This document shows positions 10,030-19,031 of a stretch of 64,000 bases of DNA, one piece after another. The translations under genes and the position numbers were made by a program. This DNA comes from Streptomyces sp. NBC_01460 (GTDB lineage Bacteria > Actinomycetota > Actinomycetes > Streptomycetales > Streptomycetaceae): NCBI RefSeq assembly GCF_036227405.1, contig NZ_CP109473.1:434001-498000 (forward strand), written 5' to 3'. Under the pieces are notes generated by a model. It was given only the letters and a program-made list of their open reading frames with translations. It was not told the origin of the DNA and did no database searches. Numbering within the stretch: the stretch's first letter is position 1; every line of letters starts with the position of its first letter.

Positions 10030-11319
10030 ATGACCGCACTGCTGGACGCCGGCGAGCGGCTCGGCCGCGGCGAGCTCGAAGCCCTGCAGCTGGAGCGGCT
10101 CCGGGCCACGCTGCGGCACGCCTACGAGAACGTCGGCTTCTACCGTGCCTCCTTCGACAAGGCGGGGCTGCGGCCCGAGGACTGCCGGACGCTCTCGGAT
10201 CTCTCCCGCTTCCCGTTCACGGTGAAGGCCGACCTGCGCGACAACTATCCGTTCGGGATGTTCGCCGTTCCGGAGGACCGCGTGCGACGGATCCACGCCT
10301 CCAGCGGTACGACCGGCCGGCCCACGGTGGTCGGATACACCGATCGCGACCTGGACACCTGGGCGGACGTCGTCGCCCGGTCGATCAGGGCCGCCGGTGG
10401 GCGGCCGGGACACAAGGTTCATGTGGCCTACGGGTACGGGCTGTTCACCGGCGGCCTCGGCGCCCACTACGGGGCGGAGCGCCTGGGCTGCACCGTCGTT
10501 CCGGCCTCCGGGGGCATGACGGCGCGCCAGGTGCAGCTGATCCAGGACTTCCGGCCCGAGATCATCATGATCACGCCCTCCTACATGCTCACCCTGCTGG
10601 ACGAATTCGAACGCCAGGGGGTCGACCCCCGTACGACGTCGCTGAAGGTCGGCATCTTCGGAGCCGAGCCGTGGACCGAGCAGATGCGCGGCGAGATCGA
10701 GGAGCGGTTCGCGATCGACGCGGTCGACATATACGGACTGTCGGAGGTGATGGGACCGGGCGTGGCTCAGGAGTGCGTCGAGACCAAGGACGGCCTGCAC
10801 ATCTGGGAGGACCATTTCTATCCGGAGGTCGTCGACCCGTTCACCGGGGAGGTCCTGCCGGACGGGGAGGAGGGTGAGCTGGTCTTCACCTCGCTCACCA
10901 AGGAGGCCATGCCGGTGATCCGCTACCGGACCCGGGATCTGACGCGGTTGCTGCCGGGTACGGCGCGTACCTTCCGGCGTATGGAGAAGGTCACCGGCCG
11001 CAGTGACGACATGGTGATCCTGCGCGGGGTGAATCTCTTCCCCACACAGATCGAGGAGATCGTGCTCCGGACCCCGGGCGTGGCCCCGCACTTCCAGCTG
11101 CGGCTGACCCGCCAGGGGCGGATGGACGCCCTGACCGTGCGGGCCGAGGCACGGGCCGGTGCGACGGCCGGCGAACGCGAGGCGGCAGCCCTGTCGATCG
11201 CGGCGGCCGTGAAGGACGGGGTCGGCGTGAGTGTGGGGATCGAGATCGTCGATCCGGAGACCCTGGAGCGCTCGGTCGGCAAGATCAGGCGGATCGTCGA
11301 CCTGAGGGAGGCCACCTGA
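10030..11319 (+). CDS. paaK: Phenylacetate-CoA ligase
   Basis: A 429-residue ANL-superfamily enzyme that activates phenylacetate (or a related aryl acid) to its CoA thioester via an acyl-adenylate. It has the adenylation P-loop ASSGTTGRPTVVGY, the IYGLSEVMGPGVAQE motif, the ELVFTSLTKEAMPVIRYRTRD core typical of PaaK, and the PaaK C-terminal domain with GVNLFPTQIEE. ATG 10030 is preferred over ATG 10021, since GAGGGG lies 9 bases ahead of it and only touches the earlier one. The downstream paa oxidation genes are not in this window, so it may act alone or supply a scavenging step. Confidence 0.93.
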   Translation: MTALLDAGERLGRGELEALQLERLRATLRHAYENVGFYRASFDKAGLRPEDCRTLSDLSRFPFTVKADLRDNYPFGMFAVPEDRVRRIHASSGTTGRPTVVGYTDRDLDTWADVVARSIRAAGGRPGHKVHVAYGYGLFTGGLGAHYGAERLGCTVVPASGGMTARQVQLIQDFRPEIIMITPSYMLTLLDEFERQGVDPRTTSLKVGIFGAEPWTEQMRGEIEERFAIDAVDIYGLSEVMGPGVAQECVETKDGLHIWEDHFYPEVVDPFTGEVLPDGEEGELVFTSLTKEAMPVIRYRTRDLTRLLPGTARTFRRMEKVTGRSDDMVILRGVNLFPTQIEEIVLRTPGVAPHFQLRLTRQGRMDALTVRAEARAGATAGEREAAALSIAAAVKDGVGVSVGIEIVDPETLERSVGKIRRIVDLREAT

Positions 11320-11367
11320 GGAGGCCGTCGAAGCGAGGCTGCCGGACCGAGGCGTGCGCCGGGGCGG

Positions 11368-12294
11368 TCAGCGCGTCGCGGTCAGGGCCGCGAAGACCAC
11401 GATGTTGTCCTCGTATCCGGCCTTCTTGCTGTACGGGCCACCGCAGGTGATCACCCGGAGTTCGGGCCGGGCCGAGCGGCCGTAGACCTTCGTGTCGGGG
11501 AAGCGCTTCTTGTCGTAGACCTCGACGGCGTAGACGGTGAACACGGCGGTGCGCTGATCGGCCCGGGCGATCTCGATGACGGCGCCCTTGCGCACGGAGC
11601 CCAGCTTGTGGAAGACACCGGGCCCCAGGCGCGTGTCGACGTGCCCCGCGGTGATGGCGGTGCCCGTGGCGCCCGGCACGGTTCCACCGGCGTACCAGCC
11701 GGTGAGCACGGGGTTGTTGTCGGGCGGAGGTTCCAGGGCTCCCGCCGCGTCGAGGCCGAGCTCCATCATGGGCGCGTCCACCTTGACCGTCGGGATCCGC
11801 AGCCGGAGCGGGGTCGAGGGCGGGAGCGGTTGCACGGAGGGACGCGAGGCGGGGGTGCTGCGCGCGGGTGCCGGACCGGCGTCCTGGGCCTTCGGCGGGG
11901 GGCTCGCGGGAACCGGGGCCGCCGGGACGGGCCGAACCGGCAAGGGGAGCAGGGGCGCGGGGCGGACGGGAGGCCCGGGCAGGAGAAGCGGTGGCGCGGA
12001 GAGGCGTCGCGGGGAGGAGGGCGGTTCGGCGAGGAAGCGTTCCGGGGGCAGGTAGGCGGGCGCCCGCAGGGACGACCCGGTCGCGGCCCGACGGATCGCG
12101 GACGCTGCCGCAGGAGCGGGCACGGCGGCGGCAGGTTCGGCAGCGGCGGCCCCGGAGGCCGGTGGCTGTGGCGGTGTGTCGTCACGCAGTCCGCCGGCCA
12201 CGAGGGCGGTGCCTGCCACCAGGGCCCAGACCAGGTGCCTGACCGCCGGGAACGACTGGGGGGACGTGGTGCTGGTCGTGCGCCCGGTATCCAT
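11368..12294 (-). CDS. Class F sortase with long proline-rich stalk
   Basis: A 308-residue membrane-anchored transpeptidase. Residues about 17-35 (FPAVRHLVWALVAGTALVAG) form the N-terminal membrane segment. About 110 Pro/Ala-rich residues make a wall-spanning linker, and the C-terminal ~155 residues form the sortase barrel. Catalytic His lies in ITAGHVDT and Cys in VITCGGPYS. ATG 12294 is chosen because translation upstream of it looks non-coding and AGAGG precedes it. It follows a surface-protein gene by 92 bases in the same direction, the usual Streptomyces arrangement. The natural substrate is unknown, and no LPXTG-type signal is seen in the neighbour. Confidence 0.9.
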   Translation of the reverse strand: MDTGRTTSTTSPQSFPAVRHLVWALVAGTALVAGGLRDDTPPQPPASGAAAAEPAAAVPAPAAASAIRRAATGSSLRAPAYLPPERFLAEPPSSPRRLSAPPLLLPGPPVRPAPLLPLPVRPVPAAPVPASPPPKAQDAGPAPARSTPASRPSVQPLPPSTPLRLRIPTVKVDAPMMELGLDAAGALEPPPDNNPVLTGWYAGGTVPGATGTAITAGHVDTRLGPGVFHKLGSVRKGAVIEIARADQRTAVFTVYAVEVYDKKRFPDTKVYGRSARPELRVITCGGPYSKKAGYEDNIVVFAALTATR

Positions 12295-12386
12295 CGCGTG
12301 TGCCTCTGCTTCGCAGCGGGTGGGTGGGGTGTCCGCGGGGCCGGATCGGTGCGACGTGCCCGGGCCCGCGGACATGTGTCGCACGG

Positions 12387-12887
12387 TCAGGAGCGGGCCT
12401 CGGCGGTCCGGCGGCGCATCCTGACCACTCCCCCGGCCACGGCGCCGGCCAGCAGCACACTTCCCAGCGCGAGCTGTGTGCTCTGGTCGGTGGGGGATCC
12501 GAAACCGGCGTCGACACCGCCGGAGGGGGCGCGGTCGGCGATCTCGTACGTATCCGTGATCTTGATTCGCGGAGGGCACTTCACGGTGACGGTGTCGGTA
12601 CCGGGCTCGGTCCCCCTGGGGATCTCGAACACACCGACGAGCACGCCCTTGCGGTCACCCTCGAAGAGGTGGAAGGCTCCTGCCACCTCCGACGTGCCCT
12701 TGCCGTAGGTCTCCGTGCCGCATGATCTGGTGCTGACGGTCACCTCCGAGCCGGGTGAGGCCTTCGCGGGGCTGATGCGAATGGTCAGGTCGCCTGAGGG
12801 ATCGGCCGCCGCCTCCGCGGCCGGGGCCGCGAGTGCGAGGGAGCCCACGGCCAGACAGATACCCGCACCGATGCGTGTGTTGCGCAT
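12387..12887 (-). CDS. Secreted, C-terminally membrane-anchored protein paired with sortase
   Basis: A 166-residue protein starting at ATG 12887, preceded by GGAGGA. It has a Sec signal peptide (IGAGICLAVGSLALAAPAAEA), an Ig-like extracellular domain of about 90 residues with two Cys (STRSCGTETYG and TVKCPPRI) that could pair, and a C-terminal membrane segment LALGSVLLAGAVAGGVV followed by RMRRR. Such proteins accompany class F sortases in actinomycetes. The tail lacks a sorting pentapeptide, so it is probably held by the hydrophobic helix rather than being a sortase substrate. Function unknown. Confidence 0.85.
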   Translation of the reverse strand: MRNTRIGAGICLAVGSLALAAPAAEAAADPSGDLTIRISPAKASPGSEVTVSTRSCGTETYGKGTSEVAGAFHLFEGDRKGVLVGVFEIPRGTEPGTDTVTVKCPPRIKITDTYEIADRAPSGGVDAGFGSPTDQSTQLALGSVLLAGAVAGGVVRMRRRTAEARS

Positions 12888-13352
12888 GAGGAATCCTCCA
12901 ACGGGAGCAGGGTCCGGCCGGTCTGGGCGGCTCCTCTGCTGTGTCTCCGAGGCAACCGACAGTCCGTCACCCACGCAACACGAGGTGCCGCCCGCTCCGT
13001 CACCCGCCCAGGCGTGGGACACCGTCACCCCGCGATCGTTTACGCAGGTCACCCGATCCGGAGCGAGAGCTGAGGCGGGGTCACACCCGGGACGGCGAAC
13101 GGGCTAAGGGGCCGCACGCACCGGCGGCGTCCACCGATCCGTCGATCCCGCTCCGACGGTGAGCGCGACTCGTCCCGGGGGCGGGGTCCGCGCTCGGGCT
13201 GGGCCGTTCCAGCACCCGGGGAGCCGTCGGCGCGAGCGCCGGACACCGAGACCTGAGAGTTCCTCAGCGTGCGGGCCACGAGCGGCTCGGCGGCGTCCGC
13301 GACAGCCCAGGTGGATCGAGACCGGCCCTTGAGCTGTGACTGATCACGGTTG
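12888..13352. other. Intergenic region between surface-protein gene and IS remnant
   Basis: A 465-base stretch without a convincing gene; open frames here lack coding-type codon use and ribosome sites. The part next to 12887 should hold the promoter of the surface protein-sortase operon, but no clear -35/-10 pair was found. The right part may be the left flank of the decayed insertion element, whose end cannot be placed. Confidence 0.5.
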
Positions 13353-13950
13353 ATGGGTCGGGGGGATCTCGTGGACGAGCAGGCGTCGATGTCGGAGCCT
13401 TCGCTGCCGAAGGACGCCAAGGCCGGGTGGCCGCCCGTCCGGCCTCGGCGACGGTTGATCGGCGGCACACGGTTTCGGGGTCCGGACCGGCATTCCGAGG
13501 CGGGGACATGCCGTCGGGTACGGGCCCGTGGGGTCGCATCCACGCCGTGCTCCGTCGCCGGCAGCGGGACGACCTGGCACCGGTTCCTCGCCCGCCTCCG
13601 AGTCCCGATCGACGCGAAGGGTGCGCTCACGTGGGACGTGAGCCTCGACCCCGCCGGGTGCCGCGCCCACCAGCACTCGCGTCCCTCTCGCGTGCGGGCC
13701 GACAAGGTGTACGCCTCCCGCAGGAACCGGGGCCGACTGCGCCGCCGGGGAGTCCCAGGCGCATCCCGTCCCGGACAAGGGCGACCAAGCCCTCAGCCAC
13801 AGGAAGCTCGGCTCGCGGCGGCCGTCCGCCTACGTCCGGCCGGAAGACCACACGGCCGCCACGCGGTCGAGTGCACACAAGGAACGTCAAGCTTGACGGC
13901 CGCCACGAGGCGATCGTCCTCGTAGCGGCCGTCAACGAGCTGCTGCGACC
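13353..13950 (+). mobile_element. Decayed IS5-family transposase gene (multiple frameshifts, internal deletion)
   Basis: Pieces of an IS5-family DDE transposase follow each other in changing frames. First come MGRGDLVDEQ and LPKDAKAGWPPV (frame of 13353), then DMPSGTGPWGRIHAVLRRRQ one frame off. The first frame returns with TTWHRFLARL and GCRAHQH, joined abruptly to VRADKVYASRRNRGRLRRRG. PVPDKGDQALSHRKLGSR and ARGGRPPT follow, and last KLDGRHEAIVLVAAVNELL. Intact relatives carry about 100 residues between the AHQH and RADK parts, including catalytic residues, so these are deleted here. Terminal inverted repeats and target duplication were not identifiable. Certainly inactive. Confidence 0.8.
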
Positions 13951-13989
13951 AGCGGTCGCGACAGAGCCGGCCGCGATGGCGCGTCGGCG

Positions 13990-14373
13990 TCAGGAGCTCA
14001 TCGCGGCTCGGTCCGACTCGCTGCGAAGAACGCAGAATTCGTTGCCTTCGGGGTCAGCAAGGACTGCCCAGCCAGAGCCATCGGGATTGCGTTGATCGGT
14101 GACGAGAGTGGCACCGAGACCGAGCAGCCGTTCCACTTCCTGCTCGCGCGATGTCTCGGGGCGCAAGCACAGATGGATCCGGTTCTTGATCTTCTTGGGC
14201 TCGGGCACCTGGTTGAAGTGCAGCACCGGGCCCTCCGCCAGGAGCACCTGAGTCTCCCGGGCACCCGGTTCGTCCTCCGGATGCAGTGAGCGGCCGGTCA
14301 CTCTGCTCCAGAACCGGGCCAACTCGTAGGCATCCGCACAGTCGATCGCCACGTTCTGCACTACCGAAACCAT
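13990..14373 (-). CDS. VOC-superfamily (glyoxalase-like) protein
   Basis: A 127-residue single vicinal-oxygen-chelate domain. It begins VVQNVAIDCADAYELARFWS, contains VLHFNQVPEPKKIKNRIHLC and ends with the conserved DPEGNEFCVLRSE. This glyoxalase-like subfamily is widespread in Streptomyces, often annotated only as VOC or glyoxalase-like; the substrate is unknown. The reading frame is intact although it lies 40 bases from the insertion-element corpse. It is a stand-alone minus-strand gene followed downstream by that remnant. Confidence 0.85.
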   Translation of the reverse strand: MVSVVQNVAIDCADAYELARFWSRVTGRSLHPEDEPGARETQVLLAEGPVLHFNQVPEPKKIKNRIHLCLRPETSREQEVERLLGLGATLVTDQRNPDGSGWAVLADPEGNEFCVLRSESDRAAMSS

Positions 14374-14484
14374 GGGCGCGAGCCTTCCTCATTTCCGCGC
14401 CGGACGCCACCGAGTTGCACGCGGACGTCGCGCGCACGGCTCAGGTGCATGGCGGCACGTCCGGTGCCGGGCCTCACGACGTGG

Positions 14485-15015
14485 TCAGGGCCTCAGCAGT
14501 CCGCCCACCCACCAGTCGTGCGGCTCGCCGTCGTTGGCGATGCTGCGATCGCGCAGTGTCCCTTCGACAGTGAAGCCGAGTTTCTCGGCGACGGCACGCG
14601 AGCCGGTGTTCCCGGCCATGGCCCACCACTCGATGCGGTGGACGTCGAGGGTGGCCCAGCCCCAGTCGCACAGGGCCCGGGCGGCCTCCACGGAGTACCC
14701 GCGTCCGCGCTGTTCCCTGACTGCCCAGTAGCCGAGTTCGTATACGCCCGGACTGATGACGAACAGGCAGTACGAGCCGACCAGGGCGCCACTGTCCCTG
14801 CGGAAGGCGCCGAGGGTGCAGCTCTTGTCCGTGGCCCAGCCAGCGGGCATTTCCTCGCCGATGCGCTTCTCCGCGTCCGCACGCCGGTACGGCACCGGCA
14901 CCGGTGTGCAGAACTGAATGTCCTCGTCCTGGCAGGCTTCGTACACCGCGTCCGTGTCGGCCGGCGTGAAGGCTCGTAGCAGGAGACGGTCGGTCACCGG
15001 AGTCACCGGATCCAT
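14485..15015 (-). CDS. GNAT-family N-acetyltransferase (RimJ/RimL type)
   Basis: A 176-residue acetyl-CoA-dependent acetyltransferase. The opening TDRLLLRAFTPADTDAVYEA, the YELGYWAVREQRGRGYSVEA segment with the acetyl-CoA pyrophosphate loop QRGRGYS, and VAEKLGFTVEGTLRD are the classic RimJ/RimL pattern, acting on protein N-termini or small amines. No neighbour indicates a specific target. Cytoplasmic, monocistronic. Confidence 0.88.
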   Translation of the reverse strand: MDPVTPVTDRLLLRAFTPADTDAVYEACQDEDIQFCTPVPVPYRRADAEKRIGEEMPAGWATDKSCTLGAFRRDSGALVGSYCLFVISPGVYELGYWAVREQRGRGYSVEAARALCDWGWATLDVHRIEWWAMAGNTGSRAVAEKLGFTVEGTLRDRSIANDGEPHDWWVGGLLRP

Positions 15016-15185
15016 CGCGGCGGTATGACCACGATCACCACACGGCGACCAGTGAATATCCCGGCCGAGCGCCGCCCGTCACCACACCTCCGGGCTGATG
15101 GGAGGTCGTCGCCCACCGTAGATCAGCTGCCCCGAGACCGATCCGCGCCCCTCACCGATCGTGGACCGCATCCCGTCCGGTGCCG

Positions 15186-16685
15186 TCAGGAGAACTGGTC
15201 CCGCAGCTCTCGCTTGAGGATCTTGCCGCTGGCGTTGCGGGGGAGCTCACCCACGAACAGCACCCGCTTCGGGGCCTTGAAGTGGGCAAGCCTCTCGCGG
15301 GCGTGCTCGATGAGTTCACGTTCCGATGCCTCGCCGCGGAGCACCACGATCGCGGTGACGGCCTCGATCCAGCGCTCGTCGGGCAGTCCCACCACGGCCG
15401 CCTCGGCCACCGCGGGGTGGGTGTAGAGAGCATCCTCCACCTGCCGGGACGCGACGAGCACCCCTCCCGAGTTGATGACGTCCTTCACCCGGTCGACGAC
15501 GGTGAAGTAGCCCTCGGGATCACGTACGGCGAGATCGCCCGAACGGAACCAGCCGTCGCGGAAGGCCTCCTCGCTCTCCTTGGGCTTGTCCCAGTAGCCC
15601 TGGCACAGTTGAGGGGACCGGTAGACCACCTCGCCCGCCGTGCCGTCGGGCACCTCCTTGCCGTGCTCGTCGACCACTCTCGCCTCGACGAAGAGCACGG
15701 GCCGCCCGCAGGAGTCCATCCGCCCTTCGTGCTCGTCGGGGCCGAGGACGGTGGCGAGGGGGCCGATCTCGCTCTGCCCGAAGCAGTTGTAGAACGCCAG
15801 GTCCGGCAGCCGCTCGCGCAGGCGTTCAAGGACGGGCACGGGCATGATCGACGCGCCGTAGTACGCCTTGCGCAGTCCGTCGAGCCGCCGGGTGGGGAAC
15901 TCCGGGTGGTTGGCGAGCCCGATCCAGACGGTCGGCGGCGCGAAGAGGCTGTCCGCACGGCCCGCTTCGACCAGGTCGAAGATCAGGCCGGCGTCCGGGG
16001 CGTCGAGGATGGTGTTCTCGGCGCCCACGGCGAGGTACGGCAGCAGGAACACATGCATCTGCGCGGAGTGGTAGAGGGGCAGTGAGTGCACCGGCCGGTC
16101 GGTGGCGCGCAGATCGAGGGCCGTGACGGCGCTGACGTATGCGTGGACCAGCGCTCCGTGCGTCATCATCGCGCCCTTGGGCAGGGCGGTCGTTCCCGAG
16201 GTGTAGAGCAGCTGGACGAGATCGTCGGCGCCGGGTTCGCGTACGGGCGTGAAGGGGCGCGGGGTGTCCAGTTCACCGAGGAGCGAGTCCGGCGCGTCGC
16301 GCAGTGACCGTACGGAGTGGCCGTCGGGCAGACGCGGGGCGAGGTCGGGGTCGGTGAGCACGAGGGTGCTGCCCGACTGGCGGAGGATGTACGCCAGGTC
16401 CTCGCCGGTGAGGTTCTGGTTGACCGGCACATGGACGAGGCCGGCCCGGGCGCAGGCCAGGTAGGCGATCAGGTACGCATCGGAATTGTGGGCGTAGGAG
16501 GCCACCCGGTCGCCGGGGCTCAGTCCGTGTTGCGCCGTCAGCACCGCGGCTGCCGTGCCGACCGCCTCGTCCAGGGCGGCGTAGCTCCATGACCGCTCGG
16601 CGTACCGCACCGCGGTTCGTCCCGGGGTGCGTCGTGCGCTGCGCGTCACGACGCCGTCCACTGTGCTGCTGCGTACACCTGTCAT
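15186..16685 (-). CDS. Acyl-CoA synthetase (AMP-forming)
   Basis: A 499-residue ANL enzyme forming acyl-CoA from a carboxylic acid. ATG 16685 is chosen, since residues before MTGVRSSTVDGVVTRSARRT look non-coding and AGGAT lies upstream. Motifs: P-loop LLYTSGTTALPKGAMMTH, YNCFGQSEIGP, hinge/adenylate motif WFRSGDLAVRDPEGYFTVVD, and the C-terminal catalytic Lys in LPRNASGKILKREL. The chain-length preference cannot be read. It is divergent from the secreted serine hydrolase gene across a 283-base gap. Confidence 0.9.
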   Translation of the reverse strand: MTGVRSSTVDGVVTRSARRTPGRTAVRYAERSWSYAALDEAVGTAAAVLTAQHGLSPGDRVASYAHNSDAYLIAYLACARAGLVHVPVNQNLTGEDLAYILRQSGSTLVLTDPDLAPRLPDGHSVRSLRDAPDSLLGELDTPRPFTPVREPGADDLVQLLYTSGTTALPKGAMMTHGALVHAYVSAVTALDLRATDRPVHSLPLYHSAQMHVFLLPYLAVGAENTILDAPDAGLIFDLVEAGRADSLFAPPTVWIGLANHPEFPTRRLDGLRKAYYGASIMPVPVLERLRERLPDLAFYNCFGQSEIGPLATVLGPDEHEGRMDSCGRPVLFVEARVVDEHGKEVPDGTAGEVVYRSPQLCQGYWDKPKESEEAFRDGWFRSGDLAVRDPEGYFTVVDRVKDVINSGGVLVASRQVEDALYTHPAVAEAAVVGLPDERWIEAVTAIVVLRGEASERELIEHARERLAHFKAPKRVLFVGELPRNASGKILKRELRDQFS

Positions 16686-16918
16686 GGCGTGATCCTGTGC
16701 GTCGCGTAGACACGGGTCAAGGGCCCGGTACGTCTGTGTCGGCCCGGGTCCGAGGGGGCGACGGCTGAGATCCCGCACACGAGTCGGCCGATCGTCGTCC
16801 GTCGGCACCACTCAGCTGACGTTACGTCAGTTTCTTGTTCCACGAGGACCTCCCGCGGACGGCGGCGGTGACAGTAATCTCTGCTTCGGCAGGAATTTTC
16901 ATCAGCGTACGAGATTTC

Positions 16919-16931
16919 GAAAGTTACTTTC
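16919..16931. promoter_or_regulatory. Palindromic operator candidate GAAAGTTACTTTC
   Basis: Perfect 6-bp arms around one central base, 37 bases upstream of the serine hydrolase ATG and within an A/T-rich patch. The GAAA-N-TTTC shape is used by several sugar-responsive repressor families (LacI, RpiR). The regulator is not encoded next to it. Confidence 0.45.
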
Positions 16932-16968
16932 ACGCGGGTGCTTTCGATGTCAGGGGAAGGGGTTCCGG

Positions 16969-18807
16969 ATGGCCGGAGACGTGTCGGAACGAGGAATGAG
17001 CCGTCGGAGGCTGGGCGGCGGGATACTGGCGCTGGGCGGGGCACTCGCCCTCGCTCCGATTCCCTTCGCCGGGGCAGCGGGAGCGGCGGCCGGCGTCGGG
17101 GCATCATCGGGAACCGGGACGGGCATGGGACCAGGGCGGAGCCGGCCGACACTGCGACGCGGATCTGCTGCGCGCGCGGGACTGCTGGCGGACCAGCTCG
17201 ACCTGCTGGTCACCGATGCGGAGAAGTACCTCGACGACTCCCCCACCCACCCCTGGTACGCGGGCGCCGTCCTGCTCGCGGGACGGGGCGGGACCGTGGC
17301 GCTGCACCGGCCGATCGGGAAGGCGCTGCGCTACTCGGCGTACGACGAGACGACCGACACCGGGGTGGAACTGCCGCCGGAGCAGCAGATCGCGATGGCC
17401 GAGGACACGGTCTTCGACCTGGCTTCGGTGTCCAAGCTGTTCACCTCGATCCTCGCCGTGCAGCGGATCGAGCGTGGCGAGCTGGAGCTCGAGGCCCGGG
17501 TCGCCTCGTACCTCCCCGACTTCGCCGGCGGCGGCAAGCAGGACGTCACCGTCCGCCAGCTGCTCACGCACACCTCGGGCTTCCGGGCCTGGATCCCCCT
17601 CTACAAGGAGCCGACCCGCGAGGGGAAGCTGCGTCTGATCTGGGACGAGGTCCCGTCCTCGGTTCCGGGCACGAAGTATCTCTACTCCGACCTCAACCTC
17701 ATCTCACTGCAGCTGATCCTGGAGAAGATCACCGGCCGCACCCAGGACGTCCTGCTCCGCGAGGAGATCACCGCTCCGCTCGGGATGCACCGCACCCGGT
17801 ACAACCCGCCCGCCTCCTGGAAACCGAAGATCGCGGCCACCGAGGACGCCCGGCTGCCCTGGTCGGGTCTGGAACGCGGGTTGATCCACGGCGAGGTCCA
17901 CGACGAGAACGCCTTCAGCCTCGGCGGGATCGCGGGGCACGCGGGTGTCTTCTCGTGCGCCTGGGACCTGGCGGTCCTGGCTCGTACCCTGCTGAACGGG
18001 GGCGTCTACGGCAGGTCCCGGATCCTGTCCGAGGAATCCGTGGAGCTGTTGTTCACCGACTTCAACACCGCGTTCCCCGGCGACGAGCACGGCCTGGGCT
18101 TCGAGCTCTACCAGCACTGGTACATGGGCGCGATGGCCACCCCGCAGACGGCGGGCCACACGGGCTTCACCGGCACGAGCCTCGTGCTCGACCCCACGAC
18201 GGACTCCTTCCTGATCGTTCTGGGCAACTCCGTCCACCCGGTCCGCAACTGGCGTTCGGGCAGCGCGCCGCGGGTGGCCACGGCCAACCGGATGGCGCGG
18301 GCGGTACCCGTCCGCCCGGCCCGGGGCGGCACCGCCTGGTTCTCCGGCATGACGAGCGCCGCCACCGCGACGCTCACCCTGCCCGCACTGCGCCCCGTGT
18401 CCACGCGTCCGTCGCTGAGCTGCGACCTCTGGTGGGACACGGAGCCCGCTTCGGATGTCCTCCGGCTGGAGGCCTCGTCGGACTCCGGGGCGACGTGGCA
18501 GCCCCTGGGGTTCACCACGGTGCCGACGGAGGGCGAGCGCCCCCGGGAGTCCGGCCCGCATCCGGACGGTTCGGCGACGGGCTGGTCGGGGCGCCTGTGG
18601 CACCGGCTGGAGGCGGACCTCGGCGCGCTGCGAGGCGCTGAGGTGCGGCTGCGATGGCGTTACACCACCGACCAGTCGTACGTCGGGCGCGGGGTGTACG
18701 TCGACGGCATCCGGGTCGAGGACGGCGGCCGCACACTCTTCGACGAGCGGAGGCCGGGCGACGCCCGCCGTGTCGAGGCGACGGGCTGGACGGTTTCCTC
18801 CGACTGA
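16969..18807 (+). CDS. Secreted beta-lactamase-fold serine hydrolase with C-terminal beta-sandwich
   Basis: A 612-residue exported protein. The N-terminus has MSRRRLGGGILALGGALAL, a twin-arginine-like signal. The class C beta-lactamase/DD-peptidase fold follows. SVSK gives nucleophile Ser153 and Lys156, YSDLN is the second motif, and HTGFTGT replaces KTG. From about residue 480 a beta-rich domain (LRLEASSDSGATWQPL, YVGRGVYVDGIRVEDG) resembles the carbohydrate- or protein-binding sandwich found at the end of secreted peptidases. The substrate is unknown, possibly peptidoglycan-derived or an ester. GGGGAAGGGG precedes the ATG. Confidence 0.88.
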   Translation: MAGDVSERGMSRRRLGGGILALGGALALAPIPFAGAAGAAAGVGASSGTGTGMGPGRSRPTLRRGSAARAGLLADQLDLLVTDAEKYLDDSPTHPWYAGAVLLAGRGGTVALHRPIGKALRYSAYDETTDTGVELPPEQQIAMAEDTVFDLASVSKLFTSILAVQRIERGELELEARVASYLPDFAGGGKQDVTVRQLLTHTSGFRAWIPLYKEPTREGKLRLIWDEVPSSVPGTKYLYSDLNLISLQLILEKITGRTQDVLLREEITAPLGMHRTRYNPPASWKPKIAATEDARLPWSGLERGLIHGEVHDENAFSLGGIAGHAGVFSCAWDLAVLARTLLNGGVYGRSRILSEESVELLFTDFNTAFPGDEHGLGFELYQHWYMGAMATPQTAGHTGFTGTSLVLDPTTDSFLIVLGNSVHPVRNWRSGSAPRVATANRMARAVPVRPARGGTAWFSGMTSAATATLTLPALRPVSTRPSLSCDLWWDTEPASDVLRLEASSDSGATWQPLGFTTVPTEGERPRESGPHPDGSATGWSGRLWHRLEADLGALRGAEVRLRWRYTTDQSYVGRGVYVDGIRVEDGGRTLFDERRPGDARRVEATGWTVSSD

Positions 18808-18818
18808 CCGCCTCCGGC

Positions 18819-18850
18819 CGGACGACGGGGCCTGAAGCGGCCCTCGTCCG
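18819..18850. terminator. Candidate hairpin between convergent genes
   Basis: Arms 18819-18832 and 18839-18850 pair with a small bulge around a 6-base loop, 11 bases after the serine hydrolase stop codon. A second 9-bp stem (18868-18876 with 18899-18907) follows. Both lie between convergent genes. Confidence 0.5.
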
Positions 18851-19031
18851 TCGAAATCCCCTGGTGTGGCGGTGTGCGGACCGGCGAGCCCGGATCCCCA
18901 CACCGCCCGGGGTGCCGTCGACGGCGACGCGGCACCTGCTCTCCCCCTCGCCACGCGCGACATCGGCCCCCTCCCCGCGGGACTCGCACGGCCGAGCCGT
19001 GGTCACGGTGGAGAAGCGCCGCCGGGAAGGC

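Noticed and set aside
13427..14095. Apparent 222-codon gene on the plus strand
   Set aside because: Joins fragments of the decayed transposase and then runs antisense into the VOC gene; not an independent gene.
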